Assembly (NCBI GenBank): GCA_035578905.1
Contig: JAQJVL010000126.1
Coordinates: forward strand, 2,064,517-2,128,516
From: Stictocephala bisonia
Taxonomy: Eukaryota > Arthropoda > Insecta > Hemiptera > Membracidae
DNA: 64,000 nt
Reading direction: 5' to 3'
Part shown: piece after piece, positions 1 to 11,969 of the stretch
Layout of the letters: each line of letters starts with the position of its first letter
Numbering within the stretch: position 1 is the stretch's first letter
Program-made: the position numbers and the translations under genes
The notes under the pieces: model-generated
Told to the model about the DNA's origin: nothing
The model's input: only the letters and a program-made list of their open reading frames with translations
The model's database searches: none

Positions 1-377
1 ATAGTCAATGCTATTACACAGAGATTAATAAATTTGTTAAATTTCAGATCAGTTATTAGTCGTTCATTGCTAAAACAGCATATACTGGATCAAGTTGTTT
101 GTGGAAGCATATATTGCATCCACAAATAAAAAAAGTTAATTTATGCAGTTTTAAATTTGATTTTGATTGAGTGTTTACCCTATACATGCTATACAACATT
201 TGAAGTTTAAAAATAACAATCTACAAAATAGTTATGTTGAATTGAAATTTTATTATGTGAATATTTTACTAACATAGGGTAGTCTTGATATTGATTTCTT
301 GAAGTTGAATTTACTGAATTAAAAGTATTTCAAAATAATGAAAAATAATGATTGGGTATTTATTATTACTGTTATTT
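1..377. other. AT-rich DNA, no gene seen
   Basis: This leading stretch is AT-rich with stops in all frames and no recognisable protein or RNA motif. It ends at the left edge of the 90-bp satellite. Confidence 0.6.
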
Positions 378-390
378 ACTGTAAGTTTAA

Positions 391-3270
391 AGGTGGATGT
401 ATGTTTGCCCGGAGCAGACCCCATTGTAAACACTACATGATCAGTTAACAGCTACGTTAAATAAGTGTAAAGTAAGGCAGAGGTGGATGTATGTTTGCCC
501 GTAGCAGACCCCATTGTAAACACTACATGATCAGTTAACAGCTACGTTAAGTAAGTGTACTGTAAGGCAGAGGTGGGTGTACGTTTGCCCATAGCAGACC
601 CCATTGCAAACACTACATGATCAGTTAACAGCTACGTTAAATAAGTGTAAAGTAAGGCAGAGGTGGATGTATGTTTGCCCGTAGCAGACCCCATTGTAAA
701 CACTACATGATCAGTTAACAGCTACGTTAAATAAGTGTAAAGTAAGGCAGAGGTGGATGTATGTTTGCCCGTAGCAGACCCCATTGTAAACAATACATGA
801 TCAGTTAACAGCTACGTTAAATAAGTGTAAAGTAAGGCAGAGGTGGGTGTACGTTTGCCCGTAGCAGACCCCATTGTAAACACTACATGATCAGTTAACA
901 GCTACGTTAAGTAAGTGTACAGTAAGGCAGAGGTGGGTGTATGTTTGCCCGTAGCAGACCCCATTGTAAACACTACATGATCAGGTAACAGCTACGTTAA
1001 GTAAGTGTACTGTAAGGCAGAGGTGGGTGTATGTTTGCCCGTAGCAGACCCCATTGTAAACACTACATGATCAGGTAACAGCTACGTTAAGTAAGTGTAC
1101 TGTAAGGCAGAGGTGGGTGTATGTTTGCCCGTAGCAGACCCCATTGTAAACACTACATGATCAGTTAACAGCTACGTTAAGTAAGTGTACAGTAAGGCAG
1201 AGGTGGGTGTATGTTTGCCCGTAGCAGACCCCATTGTAAACACTACATGATCAGTTAACAGCTACGTTAAATAAGTGTAAAGTAAGGCAGAAGTGGGTGT
1301 ACGTTTGCCCGTAGCAGACCCCATTGTAAACACTACATGATCAGTTAACAGCTACGTTAAGTAAGTGTACAGTAAGGCAGAGGTGGGTGTATGTTTGCCC
1401 GTAGCAGACCCCATTGTAAACACTACATGATCAGGTAACAGCTACGTTAAGTAAGTGTACTGTAAGGCAGAGGTGGGTGTATGTTTGCCCGTAGCAGACC
1501 CCATTGTAAACACTACATGATCAGTTAACAGCTACGTTAAATAAGTGTAAAGTAAGGCAGAGGTGGGTGTACGTTTGCCCGTAGCAGACCCCATTGTAAA
1601 CACTACATGATCAGTTAACAGCTACGTTAAGTAAGTGTACAGTAAGGCAGAGGTGGGTGTATGTTTGCCCGTAGCAGACCCCATTGTAAACACTACATGA
1701 TCAGGTAACAGCTACGTTAAGTAAGTGTACTGTAAGGCAGAGGTGGGTGTATGTTTGCCCGTAGCAGACCCCATTGTAAACAATACATGATCAGTTAACA
1801 GCTACGTTAAATAAGTGTAAAGTAAGGCAGAGGTGGGTGTACGTTTGCCCGTAGCAGACCCCATTGTAAACACTACATGATCAGTTAACAGCTACGTTAA
1901 GTAAGTGTACAGTAAGGCAGAGGTGGGTGTATGTTTGCCCGTAGCAGACCCCATTGTAAACACTACATGATCAGGTAACAACTACGTTAAGTAAGTGTAC
2001 TGTAAGGCAGAGGTGGGTGTATGTTTGCCCGTAGCAGACCCCATTGTAAACACTACATGATCAGTTAACAGCTACGTTAAATAAGTGTAAAGTAAGGCAG
2101 AGGTGGGTGTACGTTTGCCCGTAGCAGACCCCATTGTAAACACTACATGATCAGTTAACAGCTACGTTAAGTAAGTGTACTGTAAGGCAGAGGTGGGTGT
2201 ATATTTGCCCTGAGCAGACCCCATTGTAAACACTACATGATCAGTTAACAGCTACGTTAAGTAAGTGTACTGTAAGGCAGAGGTGGGTGTATGTTTGCCC
2301 GGAGCAGACCCCATTGTAAACACTACATGATCAGGTAACAGCTACGTTAAGTAAGTGTACTGTAAGGCAGAGGTGGGTGTATGTTTGCCCGTAGCAGACC
2401 CCATTGTAAACACTACATGATCAGTTAACAGCTACGTTAAATAAGTGTAAAGTAAGGCAGAGGTGGGTGTATGTTTGCCCGTAGCAGACCCCATTGTAAA
2501 CACTACATGATCAGTTAACAGCTACGTTAAATAAGTGTACAGTAAGGCAGAGGTGGGTGTATGTTTGCCCGTAGCAGACCCCATTGTAAACACTACATGA
2601 TCAGTTAACAGCTACGTTAAGTAAGTGTACAGTAAGGCAGAGGTGGGTGTATGTTTGCCCGTAGCAGACCCCATTGTAAACACTACATGATCAGTTAACA
2701 GCTACGTTAAGTAAGTGTAAAGTAAGGCAGAGGTGGATGTATGTTTGCCCGTAGCAGACCCCATTGTAAACACTACATGATCAGTTAACAGCTACGTTAA
2801 GTAAGTGTACTGTAAGGCAGAGGTGGGTGTATGTTTGCCCGTAGCAGACCCCATTGTAAACACTACATGATCAGTTAACAGCTACGTTAAGTAAGTGTAA
2901 AGTAAGGCAGAGGTGGATGTATGTTTGCCCGTAGCAGACCCCATTGTAAACACTACATGATCAGTTAACAGCTACGTTAAGTAAGTGTACTGTAAGGCAG
3001 AGGTGGGTGTATGTTTGCCCGTAGCAGACCCCATTGTAAACACTACATGATCAGGTAACAGCTACGTTAAATAAGTGTAAAGTAAGGCAGAGGTGGATGT
3101 ATGTTTGCCCGGAGCAGACCCCATTGTAAACACTACATAATCAGTTAACAGGTACGTTAAGTAAGTGTAAAGTAAGGCAGAGGTGGATGTATGTTTGCCC
3201 GGAGCAGACCCCATTGTAAACACTACATAATCAGTTAACAGGTACGTTAAGTAAGTGTACTGTAAGTTTA
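391..3270. repeat. 90-bp satellite array, 32 copies
   Basis: A 90-bp unit (for example 481-570) repeats head to tail 32 times with no length change: 391 + 31 x 90 = 3181, the start of the last unit. Each unit has the core GCAGACCCCATTGTAAACAC. Units differ at a few sites: ATG or ACG before TTTGCCC, TCAGTTAACA or TCAGGTAACA, and GTAAGTGTAC or ATAAGTGTAA. All six frames of the unit contain a stop, so it is not coding. Three variant types cycle as a 270-bp higher-order repeat between about 1201 and 2190. The first and last units are the most divergent, which is usual when arrays homogenise from the centre. A 13-bp direct repeat flanks the array at 378-390 and 3259-3271. Confidence 0.97.
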
Positions 3271-3271
3271 A

Positions 3272-4018
3272 CTAAAATGAAATTGACGCACAGCCTTTAA
3301 AACTAGAGTGCTAGATGAATGCTGTTGTCTGTTTCCTGTTTTATATTTCAGATCTGGAAGGAGGCACTTGTAAAATTTTCTTTCCATATATGTTGGTTTG
3401 TTCTCATATATAGAGTGAAATGATGTCTTAAAGGGGATACATTACTCCATTTCGTGTGTTGTGGTTGTGAGTGTCTTGGAGTCTTTTAATGCTGTCTTTG
3501 TCAAGATATACAACCTCTCCTGAATGTAAAGGACTACAACTGTCAGGATTTTAGGTGTGTAAGCTTCTCTGCAACTGTCGAGTGATTGGATTCCAGTTAG
3601 AATCCTGATGGAAATTTTTTGTAAAGATACAATCTTGGTTGAGGTCCTATCTCAACTAAAAATGTGACTCAAAGAGTATAAAATATGCTGTATCTGCAAA
3701 TTCTTAATAACTAATAAATTGTATTCGTCTAATTGCTTAAAGGCTTATGTTCCAATTATTGCTAAAAAGAGAGTCTAGATGAGAGGTTTCAAGTTAGTTG
3801 TCTGTCAATTTGTATACCTAAATAGGTGGTTTCCCCACTTATTTTTACTTCTGGTATGTGTGGAGTCTGACCAGTCCATCTTCCAAATGTAATGCTGGTT
3901 TTCGAAGGGTTAGTAACAAGGTAAGTGCTGTCTCAGTACTAATATTCCGTATTTAATGTACATACATATATCGTATGGTTTATTATGGTATTATAACAAG
4001 TTATTAATCTTAAAAAAA
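3272..4018. other. No gene seen
   Basis: Unique-looking AT-rich sequence between the satellite and a G-rich minisatellite. I see no coding pattern, RNA fold or repeat boundary. Confidence 0.5.
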
Positions 4019-4175
4019 GCTGTGATATATATATATATCACAGCCATTTTATACTGTACCACCGTACCTGTATGGGTGGGCGGGTGGGTTAGTACCACCG
4101 TACCTGTATGGGTGGGTGGGTGGGTTAGTACCACCGTACCTGTATGGGTGGGCGGGTTATATATATATATATTTG
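4019..4175 (+). repeat. AT palindrome plus 36-bp G-rich minisatellite (3 copies)
   Basis: A perfect 26-bp AT-rich palindrome (4019-4044) is followed by three copies of a 36-bp unit, about 4055-4160, then an AT run. Each unit contains CCACCGTACCTGTATGGG followed by G-triplets separated by single bases (GGGTGGGCGGGTGGG), an ideal G-quadruplex pattern. Related units occur at 13.1-13.6 kb and, reverse-oriented, at 16.4 kb, so this is a dispersed family. Short open frames through it on both strands only translate the repeat and are not genes. Confidence 0.9.
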
Positions 4176-4214
4176 GATCAAGATCCAAAAGCCATGTTGT
4201 ACATTGATAATAAT

Positions 4215-5330
4215 ATAAATATAAAACAACCTCTTGTCACAAAGCTAAATCCAATCCAATAAGCCATTTTATACCTGCCTCACTGATTCTATTTATGCTG
4301 GCTAATCCCTCCATAAAACAGTGCAGGAGGCACTCTGTAACTATCTGATCCGTTATTTGGATGGACTCCCCACAATCACATGCCTGATCTAGTGTCAATC
4401 CTCATTTGTATTTGCAGTAGTTACATCTTGCCACACCAGTTTGGACCAATTCAACAGTGTCTATTCCCTACGAGGAAGCTTCATCTCCCTTACAAGTATT
4501 AAAGGATTGTTAATAAGGAACTTATTTCGTCCATCACAACTGTTCTGCACTATGTCCCAGCTATTGGGTGAGAAATTTTATCTGCTCAACTGGAAAGCAG
4601 TAAGAAAAGGTAGTTTTTGAGCTTTAAAGAGACCGTTATGGTGTGTCAAGGTTGACTCAAGATCTTATTGAATTCTTTTAGTAGTGTTTCCTGATATATT
4701 ATCTCTGGAGGAGGTATATTGCACAGCACCAGGAGCCAATTAAGAAAGTTGCCATTAGAATGCCCCTTACAGCTCTCATGACCTGTAATATGTTGGACAT
4801 CAATCGGTTTAGTGTGAACGCTACTTAGCCATATGGTAGCACTGTATTCAGCAGCTAAATAGACCAGTGACAATGCAGTAGTACTCAAGACGTATGTGCC
4901 TTGGCTCCCCAAGTTGTTCCAGCAATATGATGTTATACATTTGCCCTAGTTTTGATTTTAGCTGCTATTTTTGAAGATGGCTTTTAAACATCAGCGATTG
5001 ATCTAACGTTACTCCCAGGTACTGTGGATGATCATATGATGGAGTTTTATACCATTTAGAAAGATGTTCAATTTTCGATTAGCCAATTGGTTACTTAGGT
5101 GGAAGCAGGCTACTTCAGTTTTCGATGTGATAAGATTTAGCTTCCAGGTTCTAAAATATTCTTTGAGAGCTACAAGGTCACACTCGTAAGTGTTTCTTCA
5201 GTAGCTATGAGGTCCTTGTGCTGATAAGCTAATGCAATATCATCTGTATATATAAATTTTCTAGACTTTGTGTGATTGGGATGTCAGCGGTATACATGTT
5301 GAAAAAAATTAGATTTTTTAACAAATCTCT
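4215..5330 (-). mobile_element. LINE fragment (Jockey-like), copy A
   Basis: On the minus strand this is the 3' half of a non-LTR retrotransposon ORF2, colinear with the copy at 18,885-20,035 on the plus strand. Matching blocks are the RT active-site region near 5230-5250, read as a Y-T-D-D variant of YADD followed by IALAYQHKD; the block LSLVYLAAEYSATIWL with HTKPIDVQ (within 4646-4912); and the C-terminal CDCG...TDQIVTECLL zinc-finger-like segment near 4300-4400. Several stops and shifts make it dead. The family assignment (Jockey-like, GSVL...YADD type) is from recall of motif style. The 5' part may continue degraded to about 5.9 kb. Confidence 0.85.
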
Positions 5331-6715
5331 GTATTCTTAGTGTTGTAGTTATTTCACACCCTAGCTACACAGGTGACAGTTCTTAGTCACCTTGGGAGAT
5401 GACTAATAACCTTGAGATTATAAATTATATCTTTTGAAGGCTGCAAGAAATTCATTTATTGTTGATATTAGATTGAACTCTTTAAGAAGCAAACTTTTTC
5501 TTGAATTTCATTATGTAATAACTATGGGAGGAGATTATCCATTCCGGCAGCCTTCCTTGCTGGCAGAGTGTGATGGCTATTTCTAACTCTTCAATCCTAA
5601 AATAGAAAATGGTGCTTGCTGGCTATGTTTAATTTTGTTAGAGAGCTAAAGTAATAATACCCATTCTTAATTCACTAAACTTTGTATTCAGACCTGTAAC
5701 GAGGTTCCTCCAGAGGTATGGGTACAAGAGGTGCCTCTCATACTAATATGGGATGTTTTTAGTAGTGGTTACCAGCTATATAATGAGATAAGAGAAAACA
5801 GTCAGCCTCTCGGAAACAGCTGACTGTTAAACTCACTATTGAAATCGTCACTCGTTTGACTCCAAAATGGTATGAAGGCCTTCCAAAACTCTTTAAAAAA
5901 TGCACAGTTTTGGCATCTCATTTTGTGAATCAATCATAAATTTACTATTGCTAGAGGTAGAATTGTAAATTAAATAAGAAGATTTTCCACTCAGTTTTAT
6001 TAAAATCGGCAGGGGCCAGTGTTAAGGAATGAATGAAGTTTCTCAGTACTTTTTTCAGAAGTCATAGTATAAACAATGACTAAAAAATTGGAGGGACTGA
6101 GCAACTTCTTGTAGAAGGAATCACCTTCATGGTAGTCTGAAGGAAGGGTACTCTTCTGATTGAAAAGATGGAGGATTCATAGGACAACATCAGTAAGATG
6201 CGAAAAGTAAATCATCTTACATTAAATATCCTCTGGGTATCTTACAAAGAAACTACAGTAGGCCCAGAAAGCTGGAAGTGGGTTTTAAATTTGTTTTCAA
6301 CAAAATTACAAGCCTAGGAATTCTACCAAGTAATGAGTTTAAATTAAAATGAAAGGGATTTAATTTAACTGCCTTGAGATCAACATGAATCAGTATGACA
6401 GACAGCCAATCAATATCAATGGGCATGAAGCCCCGTAATAATGCACATTCGTATGTTTTTTATTTATTTTCTTTAATTGGTTAAAAGAGAAACCTTATTT
6501 AATATAGTAGTAATAGTTTAGACAGCATTATTGTAATTAATAATAATCTTTATTGTCTTCACTTAGAAAAAGTAGTAGACATACAATACGTCAAATTGAA
6601 AATTAATAAACAAATTAAAAATAATGTAGATAAAATAGTTTATACTATTCTAACAGTTCTTAATATTTAAAATTTAATTTTTCAGCTATTAAATATGAAT
6701 CTCATTAAAATAAAA
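5331..6715. other. Degraded repeat-like DNA, no gene
   Basis: The first 600 bases read on the minus strand give broken LINE-like pieces, probably the upstream RT of the neighbouring LINE. Around 6540-6560 the plus strand reads TAATCTTTATTGTC, which on the minus strand resembles a LINE 3' tail. Nothing else is recognised. Confidence 0.4.
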
Positions 6716-6718
6716 GGG

Positions 6719-6822
6719 AACATCCTAGTTGTGCCTCAAGTATACCTGAGGTATCCCTAAAACATCCTAGTTGCGCATCGTACCCAAAACTGGCCCCAAG
6801 AGAACATCCTAGTTGCGTCTCA
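6719..6822 (+). repeat. Three direct copies of a 20-bp motif
   Basis: AACATCCTAGTTGTGCCTCA and two close variants start at 6719, 6761 and 6803. Two inverted copies lie at 10,998-11,017 and 11,061-11,080. The outermost copies on each side share ACATCCTAGTTGTGCCT exactly, in inverted orientation. This is the pattern of subterminal repeats at the two ends of a transposon, here about 4.36 kb apart. Confidence 0.75.
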
Positions 6823-7789
6823 CCGGCAAGCCTTTGAGATTTGCCTTCCAGGAAAACGAAAGATCTGTACCATGATGCTACCATGATATATCGATGGCTA
6901 CCACAAAGAAGTTTCTATCATTTCAATTAAACTACAATTAAGTCAACTTGTTTAAAATATATATTTTGTTATCTATTCATTCATCTTGAATTGTTCATAT
7001 CATGTGAGCTTACATAATAGTAAAACTGGCATTTTACGTAAGTGTATTTTAATAAACAATTGCAGTAACTACATTGGCTTTGAGATTCAGTTTGCTATAC
7101 TTAGAAGTATTAAACACTATTAGAATATATTCACTAGGTTGTTTTCCAAACTGCTTTTCGACAATAATATTATACAATTGTAGTATCGAAAATCGTAGGC
7201 CTACATGTACTATGCAATTACCAATTATCGGTTTCTTTGATAGCTTTATGTGTAGTTAATAGATTATATAAAGTTTATGAATTTCCTTATATGCATTTCA
7301 AATAAATAAATATATATATATATAAACACATGCATATAAAGGCTAGTTATAAAGGGTTTACGTTATAATGGTATGATATCACAATTATATTATTACATTA
7401 ACGTTTAAAAATATTCACAAACATTTTTGCTATACAAATGTTATATTTAAGTAATATGTACAGAAATATGAAAATGATTGTTTATTATACATAAAGACAG
7501 TTATCAATGTACACAGATACTTAGAATATAATGTTGAATGTTTTAAATGGCTACTGAACACATCAAATTAAAACAAGTACAAGATACATGATATCAATAT
7601 ACTCAAACATATTTCGATATACACTAAAAGTTATACATAAATAATTATGACACATTTGAGTAAAATACCATATTGAATGACAAAAACATATGATAAAATT
7701 TCATTCAGATAGGTTTGATGCGGAACCTGTATAAAATTCCCTTCTGATCGGTAGTCTATCTATTTATTTATGTATGTTTTAGCTGGTGA
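6823..7789. other. AT-rich DNA inside the motif-bounded region, no gene
   Basis: Contains a short AT microsatellite near 7310-7325 and several short open frames without recognisable content. No transposase motif found. Confidence 0.45.
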
Positions 7790-7942
7790 AGCTTTTTATC
7801 AATAAAAACCTGCTTTTTTTCGTTCTTTTGATGGTGTTATAAATTGTCCCGATTGGATACTATTAACACTACTTTACTCTACTCTTTACTCCTGTGGCCA
7901 CTCAAACCCAAGAAGGGTTTTAGCCTTGCCAACCAGCCGCCT

Positions 7943-8665
7943 CTACTCCTGTCTATTGTGAGCCATCTCCATGTCCGCTCCTATCTTCACCACGCCACCC
8001 CTGACTTGATCATTCCAGCGCATTCTTGGTCTTCCCAGAGGCCTTTTTCCCGATGGTGTTCCTGACCAGATTTTCTTCATTACCTTCTCTTCACTTCTTC
8101 GAATGATGTGGCCCAGCCATCTCAATCTCCTACTTCTGGCTAGAGCCACAATATCCGGCTCCTTATATAGCTCTCTCAGTTCCCTGTTTTTTCTAATCCT
8201 CCACTCTTCCCCTTCTTTTATTGGCCCGAATATTCTACGTAGGATTTTGTTTTCGAAAGTCACTAGTTTTTTCCTAGACTTCTTTGTTAAGACCCAATCT
8301 TCTGATCCATAAAGCACTACTGGTTGAATCATTGCTTTGTATGGCCTTACTTTTGTACCTTTTGATAGTATCTTGCTTTTTAAGAGCTTTGTTAAACTCC
8401 AATAGCTTCTATCTGCCGCAGCAATTCTGTGTTGAATTTCTATTTCTTCCTGGTTGGTGTTTGTTATTGTTACTCCAAGATATTTAAATTCTTTTGTCTG
8501 TTCAAAATTGTAGTTAAGGACCTTGATGGGTGCTGGGCTAACGTCTTCTCTTCTACTTATTTTCATGTATTGTATTTTCCTTTCATTGACTAATAATCCT
8601 ACTATTTTAGCATGTGACAAAAAATGTTCTGTTAATTTTTTTAAAATCTTCCTTTTTCTCAGCAA
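7943..8665 (-). pseudogene. LINE RT thumb and C-terminal region
   Basis: Continuation of the RTE ORF in a third frame after a second switch near another A-run (8636-8642). It reads KILKKLTEHF, KYLGVTITN, IAAADRSYWSL and MIQPVVLYGSEDWVLTKK, with LRRIFGP and RRLRWLGHIIRR, and ends with LGRPRMRWNDQV. These are usual for the post-RT part of RTE-type elements. No RNase H is seen, as expected for RTE. Confidence 0.9.
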
Positions 8666-8703
8666 TTATTGCTACATCATCTGCAAAGGCCAATAAATTT
8701 ATA

Positions 8704-10050
8704 TTACCCTTTATTTTTGCACCTTCGGGTAGGTTTTTTTGTTTTCCTTAGAGCTTCTTCTATTACTATATTAAATAATAACGGAGACAGCCCATCTCCC
8801 TGTTTAACCCCTGTGTTTATATCAAATGTTTCTGTATACTCGTTTTCTACTTTTACCTTTCCCTTGGAGTTGTTTATGCACATTTTTGTAAGATTTATTA
8901 ATTTCTTTGGAATATTGGCTTGTTTCATCAGGGACCAGATTTTCGTCCTTTTAATACTGTCGTAGGCTTTTTTAAAGTCGATAAAAATAATATATAAGTC
9001 TTTGTTGTATTCCCAATACTTTGAGGCCAGCTCTTTCATTGAGAATATTTGGTCCATGGTTGATCTTTCCTTCATAAAACCGGCTTGGTGATCCCCAATA
9101 ATCTCCTCTGCGTAAGGTTTAAGTCTATTAAGAATTACTTTTGACAAAAGTTTGTACGATGTATCCAACAAGGAGATGCCTCTGTAGTTAGTGCAATCCA
9201 GTTTGTCACCTTTTTTGTGTAGTGGTACAATTACTGCTTCAGTCCAATCTTGAGGGATTGCTTCCCATTTCCAAATACTGATTATCAGTTTATACAGATA
9301 TTCTGTCACTTCTGTGCTTCCATGTTTAAAAAATTCCACTGGTATTCCATCTTCTCCTGGTGCTTTGCCATTCTTGAAGGTCCTTAGGATTGCTTTAACT
9401 TCTTCAATTGTTGGTTCTGCTACTTGTATTTCTTGTCTATCTACATTGTTTGGACCATCTTCGTCTTCTGTATCTCCCTCTTCCCCTATGTCATCTCTGG
9501 TTTCTTCTACATTTAGCAGCTCTTTGAAGTAGTTCTTCCATATGTCAAGCACTGCAGACTTATCGCAAAGAGTTTTTCCTGATTTGTGTTTCATTCCTAT
9601 AACTTTGGGTTTATAACCCTTTTGAAAAAATCTTACCTTTCTATAGAATTCTTTGGCATTGTTTTGTGAATTGTCTTCCTCTGCTTTCGTAAGTGAATTT
9701 TCAATAAATAGTCTTTTTTCTCTTCTCAAGGTTCTGTTTACTTGTTTGTTGATTTTCTTATATTCATTTTTAGCTTCTGTGATTGATTTCATTAAAGCTA
9801 AATATTTAGCCTTTTTTCTTTGGTTAACAAGGATCCTGCAATTTTCATTAAACCACGTTTTCTTGGGGTTTCTCCTTGATGTAAACACCTCCTTTGCTGC
9901 TTCCTTAATTGAACTCTTAAAAGTACTCCAAATTTTTTCTATGTTTTCTTTTGGATCCTGTTGTTCTTCAAAATCTGTTGTTTCTGATAGTACTGCAAAT
10001 CTGTTGCTAGTTTTTATTTGGAATTCCTTAATTTTGTAGGCTTCAAACAC
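8704..10050 (-). pseudogene. LINE reverse transcriptase (RTE type), main part
   Basis: An open frame of 448 codons. About residues 130-200 form the linker before RT. RT motifs follow: GKAPGEDGIPVEFFK, AVIVPLHKKGDKLDCTNYRG, ISLLDTSYKLLSKVILNRL, DHQAGFMKERSTMDQIF, IIFIDFKKAYDSI and GVKQGDGLSPLLFNIVIEEA. The frame stops just before the FADD active-site box. That box is present in another frame at about 8675-8700 (LLAFADDVAIIAE). The switch falls at a run of seven A (T-run at 8734-8740 on the plus strand). A reverse transcriptase would copy the element RNA at the target; this copy is dead. Confidence 0.92.
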
Positions 10051-10059
10051 ATTTGTCTT

Positions 10060-10600
10060 TTATACTTTATTTGCCTTCTGTTTCTCTATTCTTATTCTTT
10101 GACGTAATCTTAGTAATACTAGATAATGGTCTGAACCACATTCTGCCCCTCGTAGGCTTCTTACATCGGTCACTGAATTCAAGTGTCTCTTGTCTATAAG
10201 AATGTGATCTATTTGATTTGAAGTTCTTCCATCAGGCGAAATCCAGGTTTGTTTGTGTATATTCTTGTGTGGAAACCTGGTGCTCGCTATGGAGAGGTTA
10301 AGAGAGTTTGCAAAGCTGAAGAGGTGAGTTCCATTATCATTTGAGATTTGGTGGAGGCTCTCTTTGCCTGCAACGTTCCTCCATATTTCTTCCTGGCCTA
10401 CCTTTGCGTTTGCGTCTCCTAATATGATTTTTGTGTCATATCCTGGCAAGTCTGTTACTACTTCTTCTAACTGGCCATAAAATAAATCTTTGTCTTCATC
10501 CTCCTTATCTTCGGATGGGGCATATATATTTACAATAGATATATTATTAAATCTACCTCTAAGTCAAAGGTAACATAATCTCTCACTAATTTCCTTAAAG
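10060..10600 (-). pseudogene. LINE endonuclease domain, C-terminal part
   Basis: Encodes the second half of an exonuclease-endonuclease-phosphatase fold: IVNIYAPSEDKEDED, then KIILGDANAKVG, SNQIDHILID and GSDHYLVLLRLR. The asparagine and aspartate in GDANAKVG and the SDH near the end are the expected catalytic residues of APE-type LINE endonucleases, which nick target DNA. The open part is 10,060-10,449. The same frame extends upstream to about 10,600 with one stop. The N-terminal catalytic glutamate region is missing. A stop at 10,060 separates it from the RT frame. Confidence 0.88.
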
Positions 10601-10620
10601 TCTATCACATCTTCTAATTA

Positions 10621-10997
10621 ACACTATTAACACTAAATAAATCTAATACTAAATAAAAAACTATTACTTCTGACAAATTCTAAATGAAAACTATACTTAA
10701 ATGTACAATATGTTAATGAATAACTTCTCTACAAAACACTTTTCATTACAACTGACCACAACTAACTGGGGTTTATTAGAAAAAATGTAACCTCGCCCTT
10801 ACAATGACACTCACTCCAAGTGTCTTGGCATGCATGTTGGGTTGGAGGTGAGATCTGGATGGATTTAAAATAAAAAATTTGTAAAATCTAGGAGTTAGCC
10901 CATAATGAGTTTCTTAACTGTTTTTCCCAGTCTCCGTCACTTACAGAATGTGGCAGGGGGTGACCGCTAGTTCTTTGATATTCTACCTGAAACGGTC
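10621..10997. other. No gene seen
   Basis: AT-rich stretch upstream of the truncated RTE element. No coding or repeat signal beyond the motif copy that follows. Confidence 0.5.
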
Positions 10998-11080
10998 GAG
11001 GCGCAATTAGGATGTTTGGTTGTATGACCCTTTTTCTGACCCTCATTAGTAAGTTATTTTAAGGCACAACTAGGATGTAC
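10998..11080 (-). repeat. Two inverted copies of the 20-bp motif
   Basis: GAGGCGCAATTAGGATGTTT (10,998-11,017) and AAGGCACAACTAGGATGTAC (11,061-11,080) are reverse complements of the motif at 6719-6822. Confidence 0.75.
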
Positions 11081-11969
11081 CTAAGTAAAAATAGTGACTA
11101 AACCATTATTTTGTCCTTCGTCGATTACAAAGTGGCAGTCTTTACCAATTTGCAGCTCTACTGCTGCAATGTACATACTACATCAGTATGTACATTGACA
11201 ATAATTATAACAACACATCTGTTATAAGTCTTATATCCATTTAAAACAATGAACAGTGGTTATAACACTAGAAAATGGTAACTAGTACTCATAATACCTT
11301 CCCCATGTCACCTGACTTGTCATCAATTACATGCGCTCACAAGGTGGCATTTCCTTTATCAGTTTTAGTGTGTAAATAAATTTGATAAAATTATTGAAAA
11401 CTTCTATACAATTTTGTTATACTATAAATATTATATCTATACTAGACAGATTTTCAAAACCTACATAAGGTAGGATTTGTAGGAGAGGTTTTCGCAGCTT
11501 GCTATCATACACGCTGAGAGACCCTCCTTTGACCACTCCAGGTGCTTAAAGTTATAAGACACTGTCATAGCTGATAAAGTGTTATTTCCTAATTATTGTA
11601 CTTGTTTTTGGAACTTAATCTTTGTGTTCTAGTATGCCCAATAAGCCAAATCATAATCCCAGCTTAAGTTCCATTTAAGCAAATCATTTATACAGATTTA
11701 AAATTTATATGGATATATTAAGGTATTGAATTTAACACGTCATAAGAAATGGAAACAGCCAAAGCTATTGCATAAGTCAAACTACTGTTCTATCAATTCA
11801 TATTTTTTGTTTTCTGATATGCTCATGCTCAACAGCGTTAATGAAGTCACGAGGTCCCTGCTAACCGTATGCTACTAGAAACCTATCAGCTTTTACCTAT
11901 CTTATTGTTCATTTAGATAAATTTGACAGTTGACATAGACCAGCAGGCCTGTGTTTGTTTGTTTTGTGT
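11081..11969. other. No gene seen
   Basis: Mixed AT-rich DNA. I find no convincing coding region, and cannot assign it to a repeat family from the sequence alone. Confidence 0.5.

Larger units (their letters stand above)
7790..10620 (-). mobile_element. RTE-type LINE, 5'-truncated
   Basis: A minus-strand non-LTR element reading apurinic endonuclease (5' part), reverse transcriptase and C-terminal region, in that order, from about 10,600 down to 7,940. The 3' end lies near 7,790-7,840. The endonuclease starts only in its middle part, so the element is 5'-truncated. Two frame changes near A-runs and one in-frame stop near 10,570 break the reading frame. The RTE assignment rests on the GDANAKVG endonuclease, the KQGDGLSPLLFNIVIE RT block and the LGRPRMRW tail, which I recall as typical of RTE/BovB-like insect elements. 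Confidence 0.9.

Noticed and set aside
391..3270. CRISPR-like array
   Set aside because: Repeats are head to tail without unique spacers, and the window is eukaryotic.
3956..4207. Open frames on both strands through the G-rich repeat
   Set aside because: They only translate the 36-bp tandem unit (TVPVWVGGW-type repeats) and have no independent support.
9314..10039. Plus-strand open frames opposite the RTE RT
   Set aside because: Antisense shadows of a recognisable RT gene.
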